Shown here piece by piece: positions 9,306 to 16,710 of a stretch of DNA of 64,000 bases. The stretch is taken from assembly GCA_028871795.1 (NCBI GenBank), contig JAGWMG010000012.1, positions 1 through 64,000 on the forward strand, given 5' to 3'. The stretch is from Alphaproteobacteria bacterium. Lineage in GTDB: Bacteria; Pseudomonadota; Alphaproteobacteria; Micropepsales; Micropepsaceae. Made by a program: the position numbers and the translations under genes. Position 1 is the first letter of the stretch. Every line of letters starts with the position of its first letter. The notes below the pieces were generated by a model. It saw only the letters and a list, made by a program, of their open reading frames with translations. It ran no database searches and had not been told where the DNA came from.

Positions 9306-9374
9306 CGTCATTCCAATCTAATACCACCGTTTTGCATTTCCGGGACCAGTTAACCGCACCGACCAAGTATTGAC

Positions 9375-9390
9375 ACTAACTTGTTAGTAC
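9375..9390 (-). promoter_or_regulatory. Operator copy C of the GTAC-N6-GTTAGT element
   Basis: The plus strand reads ACTAAC TTGTTA GTAC; the minus strand reads GTAC TAACAA GTTAGT. Bases 9375-9388 also form a perfect inverted repeat, ACTAAC-TT-GTTAGT. It sits between the divergent shikimate dehydrogenase (start 9305) and PQQ dehydrogenase (start 9564) genes, so it could control both. Confidence 0.55.
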
Positions 9391-9563
9391 GTTTTTGTGA
9401 ACATTGCCAAACGCCGCAGCGGAAAAAAATCAAGAGTGGCTTTGGCGCAGGGACGAAAGGCGGCCAACGAGAAGACGATTCTCCAGGCTAGTTATATGAT
9501 TATGCAGCGCTTTGTACCCAGCGTCCGATTGTCTCTGCTCGGATGGCGGCCAGGGAGGCGGAA

Positions 9564-11555
9564 TTGAAGAGAATTGTCGTGTTTTGCGCGGGGTTAGCGG
9601 CCGTCTCGTTGTTGCCCGCGAACGCCGCGTCGGCGTCGACCGATTGGCCGACATACGGCCACGATCCGGGCGGCATGCGCTATTCCCCCCTTCGACAGAT
9701 TACGCGGGACAACGTCTCGAGCCTCAAACCGGCTTGGGTTTACCATATGAAGCCGGCAGACGCCGTCGTGGATGCCAACGGCCCCGGCGGACTTTCTTTT
9801 CCGGGGGCGACGCCGCCTGGCGGCGCGAACAATGAGTCGGCGGATGCCGCGCAACGTCGCGCCGAGGGCGTCGGCCCGTCGCGCTGGGGCGGCAACAACC
9901 GCTTCGCTCCTTCCGAGGCGACGCCATTGGTAGTCGGCGGGACGATGTATCTCACCACGCCCTATCACCGCGTCGTTGCGCTCTCGCCCCAAACCGGCGC
10001 GCAGATTTGGAGCTATGAGGTTGCCGGACCCGGCCAGCCCTCGATCCGCGGCGTCGAATACTGGCCCGGCGACAAGCAGTCTCCGCCGGAAATTCTCTTC
10101 GGGACGCGCGACGGGAGGCTGATCGCGCTCGATGCAAAGACCGGCGCGCCCATCGCTTCGTTCGGCGACAAAGGTGTCGTGAATTTGCGGACACCGGAGA
10201 TTATGAACGACTATCCAAAGGCAATTTACGGATTGACATCCCCGCCCATCGTGTATCGCGATCTCGTAATCACCGGTGTCGCCAACCAGGAATTCCCGGC
10301 GTTAGGGTCCTATGGAGACGTCCGCGCTTGGAATGTGAAGACTGGCAAGCTAGTCTGGACGTTCCATTCCGTCGCGCGCCCGGGCGAATACGGCCATGAT
10401 ACCTGGGCGGGTGACAGCTGGAAAAATCGTTCCGGCGTAAATGTCTGGGGCTTTATGACGGTCGATGCCAAGCGCGGCATCGTCTACATGCCGTTCGGAG
10501 CACCGAGTTGGGACCGATACGGCGGCGACCGTCTTGGGAAAAACCTATTCAGTGACTCTATCGTCGCCGCCGATGCCAACACCGGAAAGATGCTGTGGCA
10601 TTTCCAGGTCGTGCGTCACGACATCTGGGATTTCGACACCGAAGCGCCGCCCGTCCTGATCGACGTGCAGCGCGGTAAAAAAACCATTCCGGCCGTCGCG
10701 GTCGTTTCGAAGAGTGCGCTGCTCTTTATCCTGAATCGCGTGACCGGCAAGCCGATTTATCCTGTGGTTGAGCGTCCGGTGCCGCCCAGCGACGTTCCCG
10801 GCGAACAAGCTTGGCCGACACAACCCTTCCCCGTTGTGACGCCGCCGTTGGCGCGCCAAACGATGACGGTTGCGGACATCGCTACCGTCACGCCAGAATT
10901 GGAGACGTATTGCAGAAAGCTCATAGAAGACAACCAACTCCTGCTCGGCGGACCATATTTGCCGACAGGATTCAATAGGTCGACCGTAAATTTTCCGGGC
11001 ACGCAAGGTGGAGCGAACTGGGGCGGCGGATCGTTCGATCCGAAACTCGGCTACCTTTTCGTGAACAGCAACGATATGGGGCAGATACAATCGCGGGTTT
11101 CAACGCCCGGACAAGCGCTTCCCTTCGGACAGGGCCGACCGTTCGGGCGTTTCATGGATCCGACTTCTCGCATGATGTGCCAGCAACCGCCTTGGGGCCG
11201 GCTGAGTGCCGTGGATGTCAACACCGGCAAACTCGTTTGGCAGGTTCCGCTGGGGGTCACCGATTCCCTTCCAGCCGAGAAGCAAGCGACCGGCCGGCCA
11301 AACCTGGGCGGCTCGATCGTCACCGCGAGTGGTTTGGTATTCATCGGCGCAACCGACGATAGCCGCTTCAGGGCATTCGACGCGGACACCGGCAAAGAGT
11401 TGTGGACCGCGAAGCTCGAAGCCTCGGCGCACGCGACTCCGATCACGTATGAGGGACCCGACGGCAAGCAGTACGTCGTCATTACGTCTACGGGCGGCGG
11501 ATTCCTGGAGAGCCCGCTGACGAGCGACACCGTTACCGCGTTCACGCTCCCGTGA
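9564..11555 (+). CDS. Exported PQQ-dependent dehydrogenase (quinate/glucose/alcohol type)
   Basis: This 663-residue quinoprotein has repeated beta-propeller blades, with W-docking-like segments such as YGDVRAWNVKTGKLVWTFH, IVAADANTGKMLWHF and RAFDADTGKELWTAKL. I prefer the TTG start at 9564: AGGGAGG lies five bases before it and it gives a clean signal peptide (LKRIVVFCAGLAAVSLLPANAASA). The ATG at 9543 has no such site. There is no membrane domain at the N-terminus, unlike QuiA and membrane GDH, and no fused haem domain. Electrons probably pass to a separate periplasmic cytochrome, such as the one at 14146-14523. Quinate or shikimate oxidation to 3-dehydroquinate or 3-dehydroshikimate in the periplasm fits the neighbours, but a glucose-type or alcohol-type substrate is equally allowed by sequence. 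Confidence 0.85.
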   Translation: MKRIVVFCAGLAAVSLLPANAASASTDWPTYGHDPGGMRYSPLRQITRDNVSSLKPAWVYHMKPADAVVDANGPGGLSFPGATPPGGANNESADAAQRRAEGVGPSRWGGNNRFAPSEATPLVVGGTMYLTTPYHRVVALSPQTGAQIWSYEVAGPGQPSIRGVEYWPGDKQSPPEILFGTRDGRLIALDAKTGAPIASFGDKGVVNLRTPEIMNDYPKAIYGLTSPPIVYRDLVITGVANQEFPALGSYGDVRAWNVKTGKLVWTFHSVARPGEYGHDTWAGDSWKNRSGVNVWGFMTVDAKRGIVYMPFGAPSWDRYGGDRLGKNLFSDSIVAADANTGKMLWHFQVVRHDIWDFDTEAPPVLIDVQRGKKTIPAVAVVSKSALLFILNRVTGKPIYPVVERPVPPSDVPGEQAWPTQPFPVVTPPLARQTMTVADIATVTPELETYCRKLIEDNQLLLGGPYLPTGFNRSTVNFPGTQGGANWGGGSFDPKLGYLFVNSNDMGQIQSRVSTPGQALPFGQGRPFGRFMDPTSRMMCQQPPWGRLSAVDVNTGKLVWQVPLGVTDSLPAEKQATGRPNLGGSIVTASGLVFIGATDDSRFRAFDADTGKELWTAKLEASAHATPITYEGPDGKQYVVITSTGGGFLESPLTSDTVTAFTLP

Positions 11556-11589
11556 GGGTCCGATGATCGCAGGATACAGGAGCAGCACG

Positions 11590-12558
11590 ATGACACGGTT
11601 CGGCGTTCACACGCTCATTCTGATTCTGGCAATGTTAGCCCTGCCCATCGCATCCGCGGCCGCCCAGACGCCGGTCGGCGGGACCGCTCCGGAAAGTCCC
11701 GCTGCGGCGCAGGTCGCGCAAAAACCGCCTTCCCCGAGAATATTCCATATCCCCGATCCTTATCCGGGATGGAAGAAAGTCCTGTTCATAGGCGACATCC
11801 ACGACGGAGCCCAGGTCGCGCACGATTTTTCCGTATCACATGCGATGTCCACTATCGAAATGCTTGGCCGCAAATATCATGCCTTCGTCACGATTCTGCG
11901 GTCCGACGAAGAGCTGTTGACGAAACAAAAGGTCTGGGGCACCGGCAAGTACGCCGCCGGCGGATCGATGCCCTTTCCCGGCCGCAATCTGGATTATTTC
12001 GACGCGGTGGTCTTCTACACCAACGGCGAACTCCAGCTGACTGACGAACAGAAGAGAGCGCTGCTATCCTTCGTCCATGACGACGGCAAGGGATTCGTGG
12101 GCATCCATACCGCTACCGCAACGTTGCGCGATTGGCCCGAATACGGCGAAATGATCGGCGGTTATTTCGACAATCATCCGTGGAACGTGTTCAACGCGCC
12201 CGTGGTTGTCGAACAGCCCGGGTTTCCGGCAATGAAGCCGTTTCCAAAACACTTCCGCATCACCGACGAGATGTATGAATACCTAACGCCCTATTCTCGC
12301 GAGAACGTCGACGTCCTGGCGCGCCTCGATGAGAAGCATCTCGATTTGGCCGACAAGAACGTCCACCGCACCGACGGCGATTTTCCGGTTGCCTGGGCGA
12401 AGATGTACGGGAAAGGGCGCGTGTTCTATTCGGACCTCGGCCATTCTCCCACTTCGTGGGACGACCCGCGCGTGCAGCAGATGTACGTGCAGGCGATCCG
12501 ATGGGCGGACGGATCCATTGATGCAGCTGTGACCCCACATCCCATGCCATTACATTGA
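11590..12558 (+). CDS. Exported ThuA-domain protein
   Basis: This 322-residue protein begins at the ATG at 11590, with CAGGAGCAG as ribosome site, and has a signal peptide (TLILILAMLALPIASAAAQ). A proline/alanine-rich linker leads to a ThuA-like domain (about residues 60-315) with the motifs KVLFIGD, DYFDAVVFYTNGELQLTDEQ, KGFVGIHTATATLRDWPEYGEMIGGYFDNHPW and GRVFYSDLGHSPTSWDDPRV. ThuA proteins have a class I glutamine-amidotransferase-like fold and occur with sugar-oxidising genes; the founding member takes part in trehalose use and 3-ketotrehalose formation. The gene follows the PQQ dehydrogenase by 34 bp and precedes the importer, so it is likely co-transcribed. Its chemical role here is unknown. 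Confidence 0.8.
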   Translation: MTRFGVHTLILILAMLALPIASAAAQTPVGGTAPESPAAAQVAQKPPSPRIFHIPDPYPGWKKVLFIGDIHDGAQVAHDFSVSHAMSTIEMLGRKYHAFVTILRSDEELLTKQKVWGTGKYAAGGSMPFPGRNLDYFDAVVFYTNGELQLTDEQKRALLSFVHDDGKGFVGIHTATATLRDWPEYGEMIGGYFDNHPWNVFNAPVVVEQPGFPAMKPFPKHFRITDEMYEYLTPYSRENVDVLARLDEKHLDLADKNVHRTDGDFPVAWAKMYGKGRVFYSDLGHSPTSWDDPRVQQMYVQAIRWADGSIDAAVTPHPMPLH

Positions 12559-12626
12559 ACGGCAATCGTAATCCGAAATTCACATGGCACAGCGGTAAGC
12601 CAACTCGAAGCTAAGAGGACTTTTCG

Positions 12627-13943
12627 ATGCCAAGGTTGGCCAAAAGCAGAGCTCCATCGCTTCAAGGACGCACCACAGCGCGCTTCTTCATCTTGGCGCT
12701 CGTCACCACAGGAACTGCCATCAACTATCTAGACCGTTCCGTTCTGGGAATTGCCGCCCCCTTGATGTCCAAAGAGCTGGGCCTGAACAGCGCCGTCATG
12801 GGGATTGTGTTCTCCGCGTTCTCCTGGTCCTACGCTGCCACACAAATTCCGGGCGGAATTTTTCTGGATCGGTTCGGGACGAGGATCACGTACTTTCTAT
12901 CCGTCACTTTCTGGTCGGTGTTCACGCTGCTGCAGGGGTTTGTGACCGGGCTGTCGTCGCTGCTGTTATACCGGCTCGGTCTGGGCGTTTTCGAAGCGCC
13001 GTGCTTTCCCGCCAACAGTCGAATCCTCAGCATATGGTTCCCGCAACAGGAGCGCGCCCGAGCCACCAGCGCCTATTCCGTCGGCCAGTATTTCGGCCTG
13101 GCATTCCTCAGTCCGCTATTCTTCTGGGTGACCGCAGAGTTTGGGTGGCGCGTCCTGTTTATCGGGGTTGGCGTGATCGGAATAATCTTCGGTATTTTCT
13201 GGCTCAAATATTACCGCGATCCTCATAAAAGCAAGTTCGTCGGCGCCGCGGAACTTTTGTACATCGAGGCGGGCGGGGGCCTGGGTGACAAGGAGGAACA
13301 CACGTCGTTTTCCTGGCACAATGTCCGTCTGTTGTTGCGCCATCGGCAAATCGTCGGCGCATCCATCGGGCAATTCGCCGGAAATTCGACACTGGTGTTC
13401 TTTCTTACCTGGTTCCCGACCTATCTGGCGACGGCGCGCCATATGACGTTGACTTCGGCGGGCTTTATGACCTTCCTGCCCTACATATTTGCCTCATTGG
13501 GCGTACTGGCTGGCGGCGACATCTCCGACAAGCTTCTGAGAATCACAAAATCGGCGAATATTGCGCGCAAGGTGCCTATCGTGGGCGGGCTGATGATGGC
13601 TTCCACAATCATCGCAGCAAATTATGTCGAAGATAATACGAGCATCATTCTGATCATGTCGGTTGCATTCTTCGGGCAGGGCATGGTGAACCTGGGCTGG
13701 ACGGTCATTGCGGACGTGGCGCCGAAGAAATTGATGGGCCTGACCGGCGGTGTATTCAATTTCTGCACCAACCTGGCGGGCATCCTGACCCCACTCGTTG
13801 TCGGTGTTGTCCTGAGTGTGACAGGTTCCTTCGCCGGAGCCTTGGCATTCATCGGCTGCGTCGCCCTTATCGGGGTCTTTTCGTATGTCTTCGTTCTTGG
13901 CGACATACACCGCCTCGAAATCGAACCCGCTCCGGCCAAATAA
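12627..13943 (+). CDS. MFS transporter, anion:cation symporter (ACS) type
   Basis: The 438-residue protein has 12 predicted membrane segments and the ACS-family signature near the N-terminus (TTGTAINYLDRSVLGIAAPLM). It also has the MFS loop motif GGIFLDRFGTR between segments 2 and 3 and an acidic central loop. ACS members carry organic anions such as hexuronates, galactonate, glucarate, phthalate and hydroxybenzoates in symport with protons. The ribosome site AGAGGA precedes the ATG at 12627. Following the PQQ dehydrogenase and ThuA genes, it probably imports the periplasmic oxidation product, for example a dehydroshikimate or dehydroquinate-like acid. A terminator-like hairpin lies just after the stop. 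Confidence 0.9.
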   Translation: MPRLAKSRAPSLQGRTTARFFILALVTTGTAINYLDRSVLGIAAPLMSKELGLNSAVMGIVFSAFSWSYAATQIPGGIFLDRFGTRITYFLSVTFWSVFTLLQGFVTGLSSLLLYRLGLGVFEAPCFPANSRILSIWFPQQERARATSAYSVGQYFGLAFLSPLFFWVTAEFGWRVLFIGVGVIGIIFGIFWLKYYRDPHKSKFVGAAELLYIEAGGGLGDKEEHTSFSWHNVRLLLRHRQIVGASIGQFAGNSTLVFFLTWFPTYLATARHMTLTSAGFMTFLPYIFASLGVLAGGDISDKLLRITKSANIARKVPIVGGLMMASTIIAANYVEDNTSIILIMSVAFFGQGMVNLGWTVIADVAPKKLMGLTGGVFNFCTNLAGILTPLVVGVVLSVTGSFAGALAFIGCVALIGVFSYVFVLGDIHRLEIEPAPAK

Positions 13944-13948
13944 TTTTT

Positions 13949-13966
13949 GGTCCTCGCAAAAGGACC
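13949..13966. terminator. Probable intrinsic terminator after the MFS gene
   Basis: GGTCCT (13949-13954) pairs with AGGACC (13961-13966) around a CGCAAA loop. T runs flank it on the left and a short TTT follows on the right, so it could act in either direction between the MFS gene and the convergent cytochrome gene. Confidence 0.5.
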
Positions 13967-14145
13967 TTTCGCATTCTTCGACGGGGTTTCGTAAGATTCG
14001 AGGTGTCTGCGCAAAATTGTTCCAGAAAACTTAGCAGTTATGGGTTTGATACGGATTCCACGCAAGCAGCAGATCTCCCGCTACACTCCACCCAAGTCAC
14101 AAATCAAGACGGATAATATTAAGCCGATCGGTCAATACGCGAAGC

Positions 14146-14523
14146 CTACTCCTTCGGATTTTGGCTTGCGGGCGCGTCCTTGGCGGCGTCGGACGGAAAT
14201 GCTTTGGTCAGATAATTCTCGATTTCATCGAACTGTTCGTCCGTCGCCACGGCACCGCGGCCAACCATTGTCTCTATGACGCCATGCCAGCTGTCGCGCG
14301 CGGGCCTTTTGTTTGCAACGATGTCAGGGCTGTGGCACTGGCCGCACACCTGAATGAACGTGTCGCGGCCTTCGCCGGCCGGCAATACTGGCGCAGTCAC
14401 GCCGGGTTGCTGGGCCGACTGGGACAGGGACTGAGATGTACCTGTCTGGCTCATCACGGCGGCGGGGCGCAAAGCAATGACGGCTGCAACCAAAAACGCA
14501 AATGGGCGCAGGATGCGACTCAT
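14146..14523 (-). CDS. Small exported c-type cytochrome
   Basis: The 125-residue protein has a signal peptide (RPFAFLVAAVIALRPAAVMSQ) and a single haem-binding motif CGQCH at about residues 59-63. A Met about 25 residues later (ETMVGRGA) is the likely sixth ligand. The ATG at 14523 follows GGTGGATTA. The domain resembles small quinoprotein-linked cytochromes of the type 'cytochrome c domain, cellulose/sorbosone-dehydrogenase-like' (TFIQVCGQCHSPDIVANKR). It probably takes electrons from the PQQ dehydrogenase and passes them to the respiratory chain. It lies directly downstream of the barrel-enzyme gene on the same strand (63 bp). Confidence 0.82.
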   Translation of the reverse strand: MSRILRPFAFLVAAVIALRPAAVMSQTGTSQSLSQSAQQPGVTAPVLPAGEGRDTFIQVCGQCHSPDIVANKRPARDSWHGVIETMVGRGAVATDEQFDEIENYLTKAFPSDAAKDAPASQNPKE

Positions 14524-14586
14524 TAATCCACCATTACTCTGAGGACAGATTGCCAGCCTGTCTGCGGCCGGCACAGATCAACGCGT

Positions 14587-15405
14587 TTAGTTCACGGCTA
14601 CCGCTTCCAGATACTTCTTGGCCGCCACGATCGCCCGCCGCGCCCGCTCTTCCGGCCCTACTGTCTTGGCGAGTTCCGTCGTGGGGATTTCAAGCGAGTA
14701 AGGGATTCCAGGCGGCAGCGCCTTCAAGATGCTGCGAACATCGATCCCGCCTTCCCCGAGGAAGCGGCGGTCGTGCCTGCCCGTATAGATCTGTTCTTCC
14801 AACGTCTTCGGGATTTCCGCGGGGGCATCGCAGACTTGAGCAAACCGGAACCATTCACGCGGCAGGCTTCTCAGGTCGTTCAGATCGCTGCCGGAGCGGG
14901 CGAAATGAAGCGTGTCCACGAGAATGGCGCCGTTAGGCCTGTCCGCAGCCCTCACGATGGCCGCCGCAGCGGTCAGATTAGGGGTTTCCCGCCAAGTTGC
15001 GAATTCGGCGTTAACGCTCAGGTTAAAGGGCTTGGCCAAGTCGCACAACTGCGCGAAATGATCGATCAACCGGTTGCGGTCGGGATCCCACGGGGCGGCG
15101 ATGAGGTGACGCGCGCCAAGCTCCGCACCAACCTCAAGATCAGGCAGGAAAGCCTGCACATCCACGTTCGGCAACAGGATAAACAATTCAATATCCAGCA
15201 CGCCGACACCCGTGGCGGCCAGACGCATCTTTGTCTCCTTCAGCAAGGCTCGGTCCTTGGCCAGCGGATAGACCGGCTCCTCTGGCGTCACCGCGATAGG
15301 CCGCAATCCAGCGTAGCGATACCCCGTGCGAGCCGCCACCTCGACGACTTCCGGCGGGCTCAGCGATAAGACCGTCAGATGCGCGAGCGAAAATTCCAGC
15401 TTCAT
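14587..15405 (-). CDS. Single-domain dehydroshikimate-dehydratase-like TIM barrel (sugar phosphate isomerase/epimerase family)
   Basis: This 272-residue protein is an AP-endonuclease-2/xylose-isomerase-like barrel. It has all four residues that bind metal in 3-dehydroshikimate dehydratases, at nearly the same positions as in QuiC1: Glu134 (VNAEFATW), Asp164 with His167 (VDTLHFARSG), Gln190 (FAQVCDAP) and Glu239 (YSLEIPTT). The AQVCDAP block is the counterpart of the VQIADAP block in the fused protein at 5376-7298, which has lost two ligands. It may therefore be the active dehydratase that yields protocatechuate, or an epimerase acting on a related cyclic acid. Operator copy D is about 60 bp upstream and the cytochrome gene follows it. 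Confidence 0.8.
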   Translation of the reverse strand: MKLEFSLAHLTVLSLSPPEVVEVAARTGYRYAGLRPIAVTPEEPVYPLAKDRALLKETKMRLAATGVGVLDIELFILLPNVDVQAFLPDLEVGAELGARHLIAAPWDPDRNRLIDHFAQLCDLAKPFNLSVNAEFATWRETPNLTAAAAIVRAADRPNGAILVDTLHFARSGSDLNDLRSLPREWFRFAQVCDAPAEIPKTLEEQIYTGRHDRRFLGEGGIDVRSILKALPPGIPYSLEIPTTELAKTVGPEERARRAIVAAKKYLEAVAVN

Positions 15406-15446
15406 GCTCGAAGCCTCCCGGCTACCGATGCGTTGCTCCCCATATT

Positions 15447-15461
15447 AGTCATATTCTGACT
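15447..15461. repeat. Inverted repeat AGTCA-N5-TGACT
   Basis: A perfect 5-bp dyad with a five-base spacer lies 42 bp upstream of the barrel-enzyme start and next to operator D. It may be part of the same control region or a chance dyad. Confidence 0.35.
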
Positions 15462-15465
15462 GTTT

Positions 15466-15481
15466 GTACCAGTTCGTATAT
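15466..15481 (+). promoter_or_regulatory. Operator copy D of the GTAC-N6-GTNNNT element
   Basis: It reads GTAC CAGTTC GTATAT, 61 bp upstream of the barrel-enzyme gene that starts at 15405 on the minus strand. Flanking bases (TTT before, TTT after) resemble those of copies B and G. Confidence 0.5.
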
Positions 15482-15605
15482 TTTGTAAACAGATCAATAC
15501 GAACCTTTGCCGTCTCATCTCTTCCCCGGCCAAGTATCACAGATTACACAAGGATATCAGTTAAATTCGACAATACCGGATGCTTGGCGGCCGCCCAATC
15601 ATATT

Positions 15606-15621
15606 GTACAGTTTGGTACAT
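15606..15621 (+). promoter_or_regulatory. Operator copy E of the GTAC-N6-GTACAT element
   Basis: It reads GTAC AGTTTG GTACAT. With flanking bases it is a perfect inverted repeat, TGTAC-N6-GTACA (15605-15620). It lies 180 bp upstream of the citryl-CoA-lyase-like gene start at 15801 and is likely to serve that transcript. Confidence 0.6.
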
Positions 15622-15800
15622 AAATAAACTCGACCCTTCCGCCCAACACCGCAGAAGGCAGACGGGGCGATGTGGTTTTTGCGGCGGGCCAGTCGGTATC
15701 GCGTCGTATACTGCCATGCCGGCTTTCGGCGCACATACGCAGACGAAACATTGGGTTCAGCCGCGATAAAATCAGAAGGCTGCCGCGAAGGAGGAAGGAT

Positions 15801-16637
15801 ATGACAAAGTCATCACCGCAAGAACTCGTGGACAAGGCCTCCGCCTGGTGGAACACGGAAATTATCGACATCCATCCGGGTTCGATCGGGTTGCGCGGAT
15901 ACGCGGTACAAGACCTGCTCGGCAAGGTGACATTTCCCGAGATGATCTGGCTGATGCTTCGCGGCGATCTGCCGTCGCCGGGGCAGGCGAAGCTGTTAGA
16001 GGCGGCCATGGTCGCATCCGTCGATCACGGCCCGCATGCCCCCTCGATCGCCATTGCGCGAATGGCAGTGACGTGCGGCACCGACATCAACGGGGCGATG
16101 GCGTCGGCGGTGAACGTATTGGCCGACATCCACGGCGGCCCGGCGCAGCAATGCATGACGCTCTTCGAACAGATTGCTGGCGAACTGGAACGCACGGACA
16201 ATCTGCCAACGCTCGTCGACGGCATACTGGGCCGGTACGTCGCGGCACACGGGAAAATCATCCCCGGCTTCGGCCACCGGTTCCATCCGGTCGATCCGCG
16301 CGCCGAACCGCTGCTCGGATTGGTGGACAAAGCCGCTGCCGACGGCGTGGTGTCCGGCCGCTACGCCGCAATCGCCCGGGAGGTCGCCGCAGGGCTTCGA
16401 CGGCGGACGAGCAAGAACATCCCGATGAACATCGATGGAGCGACGGCCGCAATATTCTGCGAACTCGGCTTCACGCCGCAACTTGGCCGCGGCTTGTTCA
16501 TCCTGTCGCGCTCCGTCGGCATCCTCGCCCATGCCTGGGAACAGATGCAGCAAGGCGGGCGCATCAAGGGACCGATGCCAAAAGAGATCCCGTACACCTA
16601 TTCGGGACCATCGCCGCGGAAATTGGAGCGGGACTGA
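15801..16637 (+). CDS. Citrate synthase / citryl-CoA lyase family protein
   Basis: The 278-residue protein is too short for a normal citrate synthase (about 380-430) and matches the length of stand-alone citryl-CoA lyases and other small family members. The three catalytic positions can be seen: His111 in ADIHGGPAQ, His159 in IIPGFGHRFHP and Asp212 in MNIDGATAA. A strong AAGGAGGAAGG precedes the ATG at 15801. It is followed by the ThDP enzyme gene after 73 bp. Family members make or cleave C-C bonds between an acyl-CoA and a 2-oxoacid. In this catabolic regulon a lyase acting on a CoA ester of a branched hydroxy-acid is plausible, but the substrate is not known. Housekeeping citrate synthesis is unlikely. 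Confidence 0.82.
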   Translation: MTKSSPQELVDKASAWWNTEIIDIHPGSIGLRGYAVQDLLGKVTFPEMIWLMLRGDLPSPGQAKLLEAAMVASVDHGPHAPSIAIARMAVTCGTDINGAMASAVNVLADIHGGPAQQCMTLFEQIAGELERTDNLPTLVDGILGRYVAAHGKIIPGFGHRFHPVDPRAEPLLGLVDKAAADGVVSGRYAAIAREVAAGLRRRTSKNIPMNIDGATAAIFCELGFTPQLGRGLFILSRSVGILAHAWEQMQQGGRIKGPMPKEIPYTYSGPSPRKLERD

Positions 16638-16710
16638 AATAGTCCGCAGAATGCAAAGCCTTCGTGCGGCGCACGTCACAGACGAGAATATCGGGAATGA
16701 GGAAACGAAT

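Larger units (their letters stand above)
15406..15800. other. Divergent promoter region with two operator copies
   Basis: These 395 bases lie between the divergent barrel-enzyme and citryl-CoA-lyase-like genes. They hold operator D (15466-15481), operator E (15606-15621) and an inverted repeat, AGTCA-N5-TGACT, at 15447-15461. The stretch 15455-15640 is clearly AT-richer than the surroundings. No gene is seen; the frame upstream of 15801 has no ribosome site of its own. Confidence 0.55.

Noticed and set aside
15801..16637. Housekeeping citrate synthase
   Set aside because: It is about 100-150 residues too short, and the gene sits in a catabolic regulon with a specific operator.
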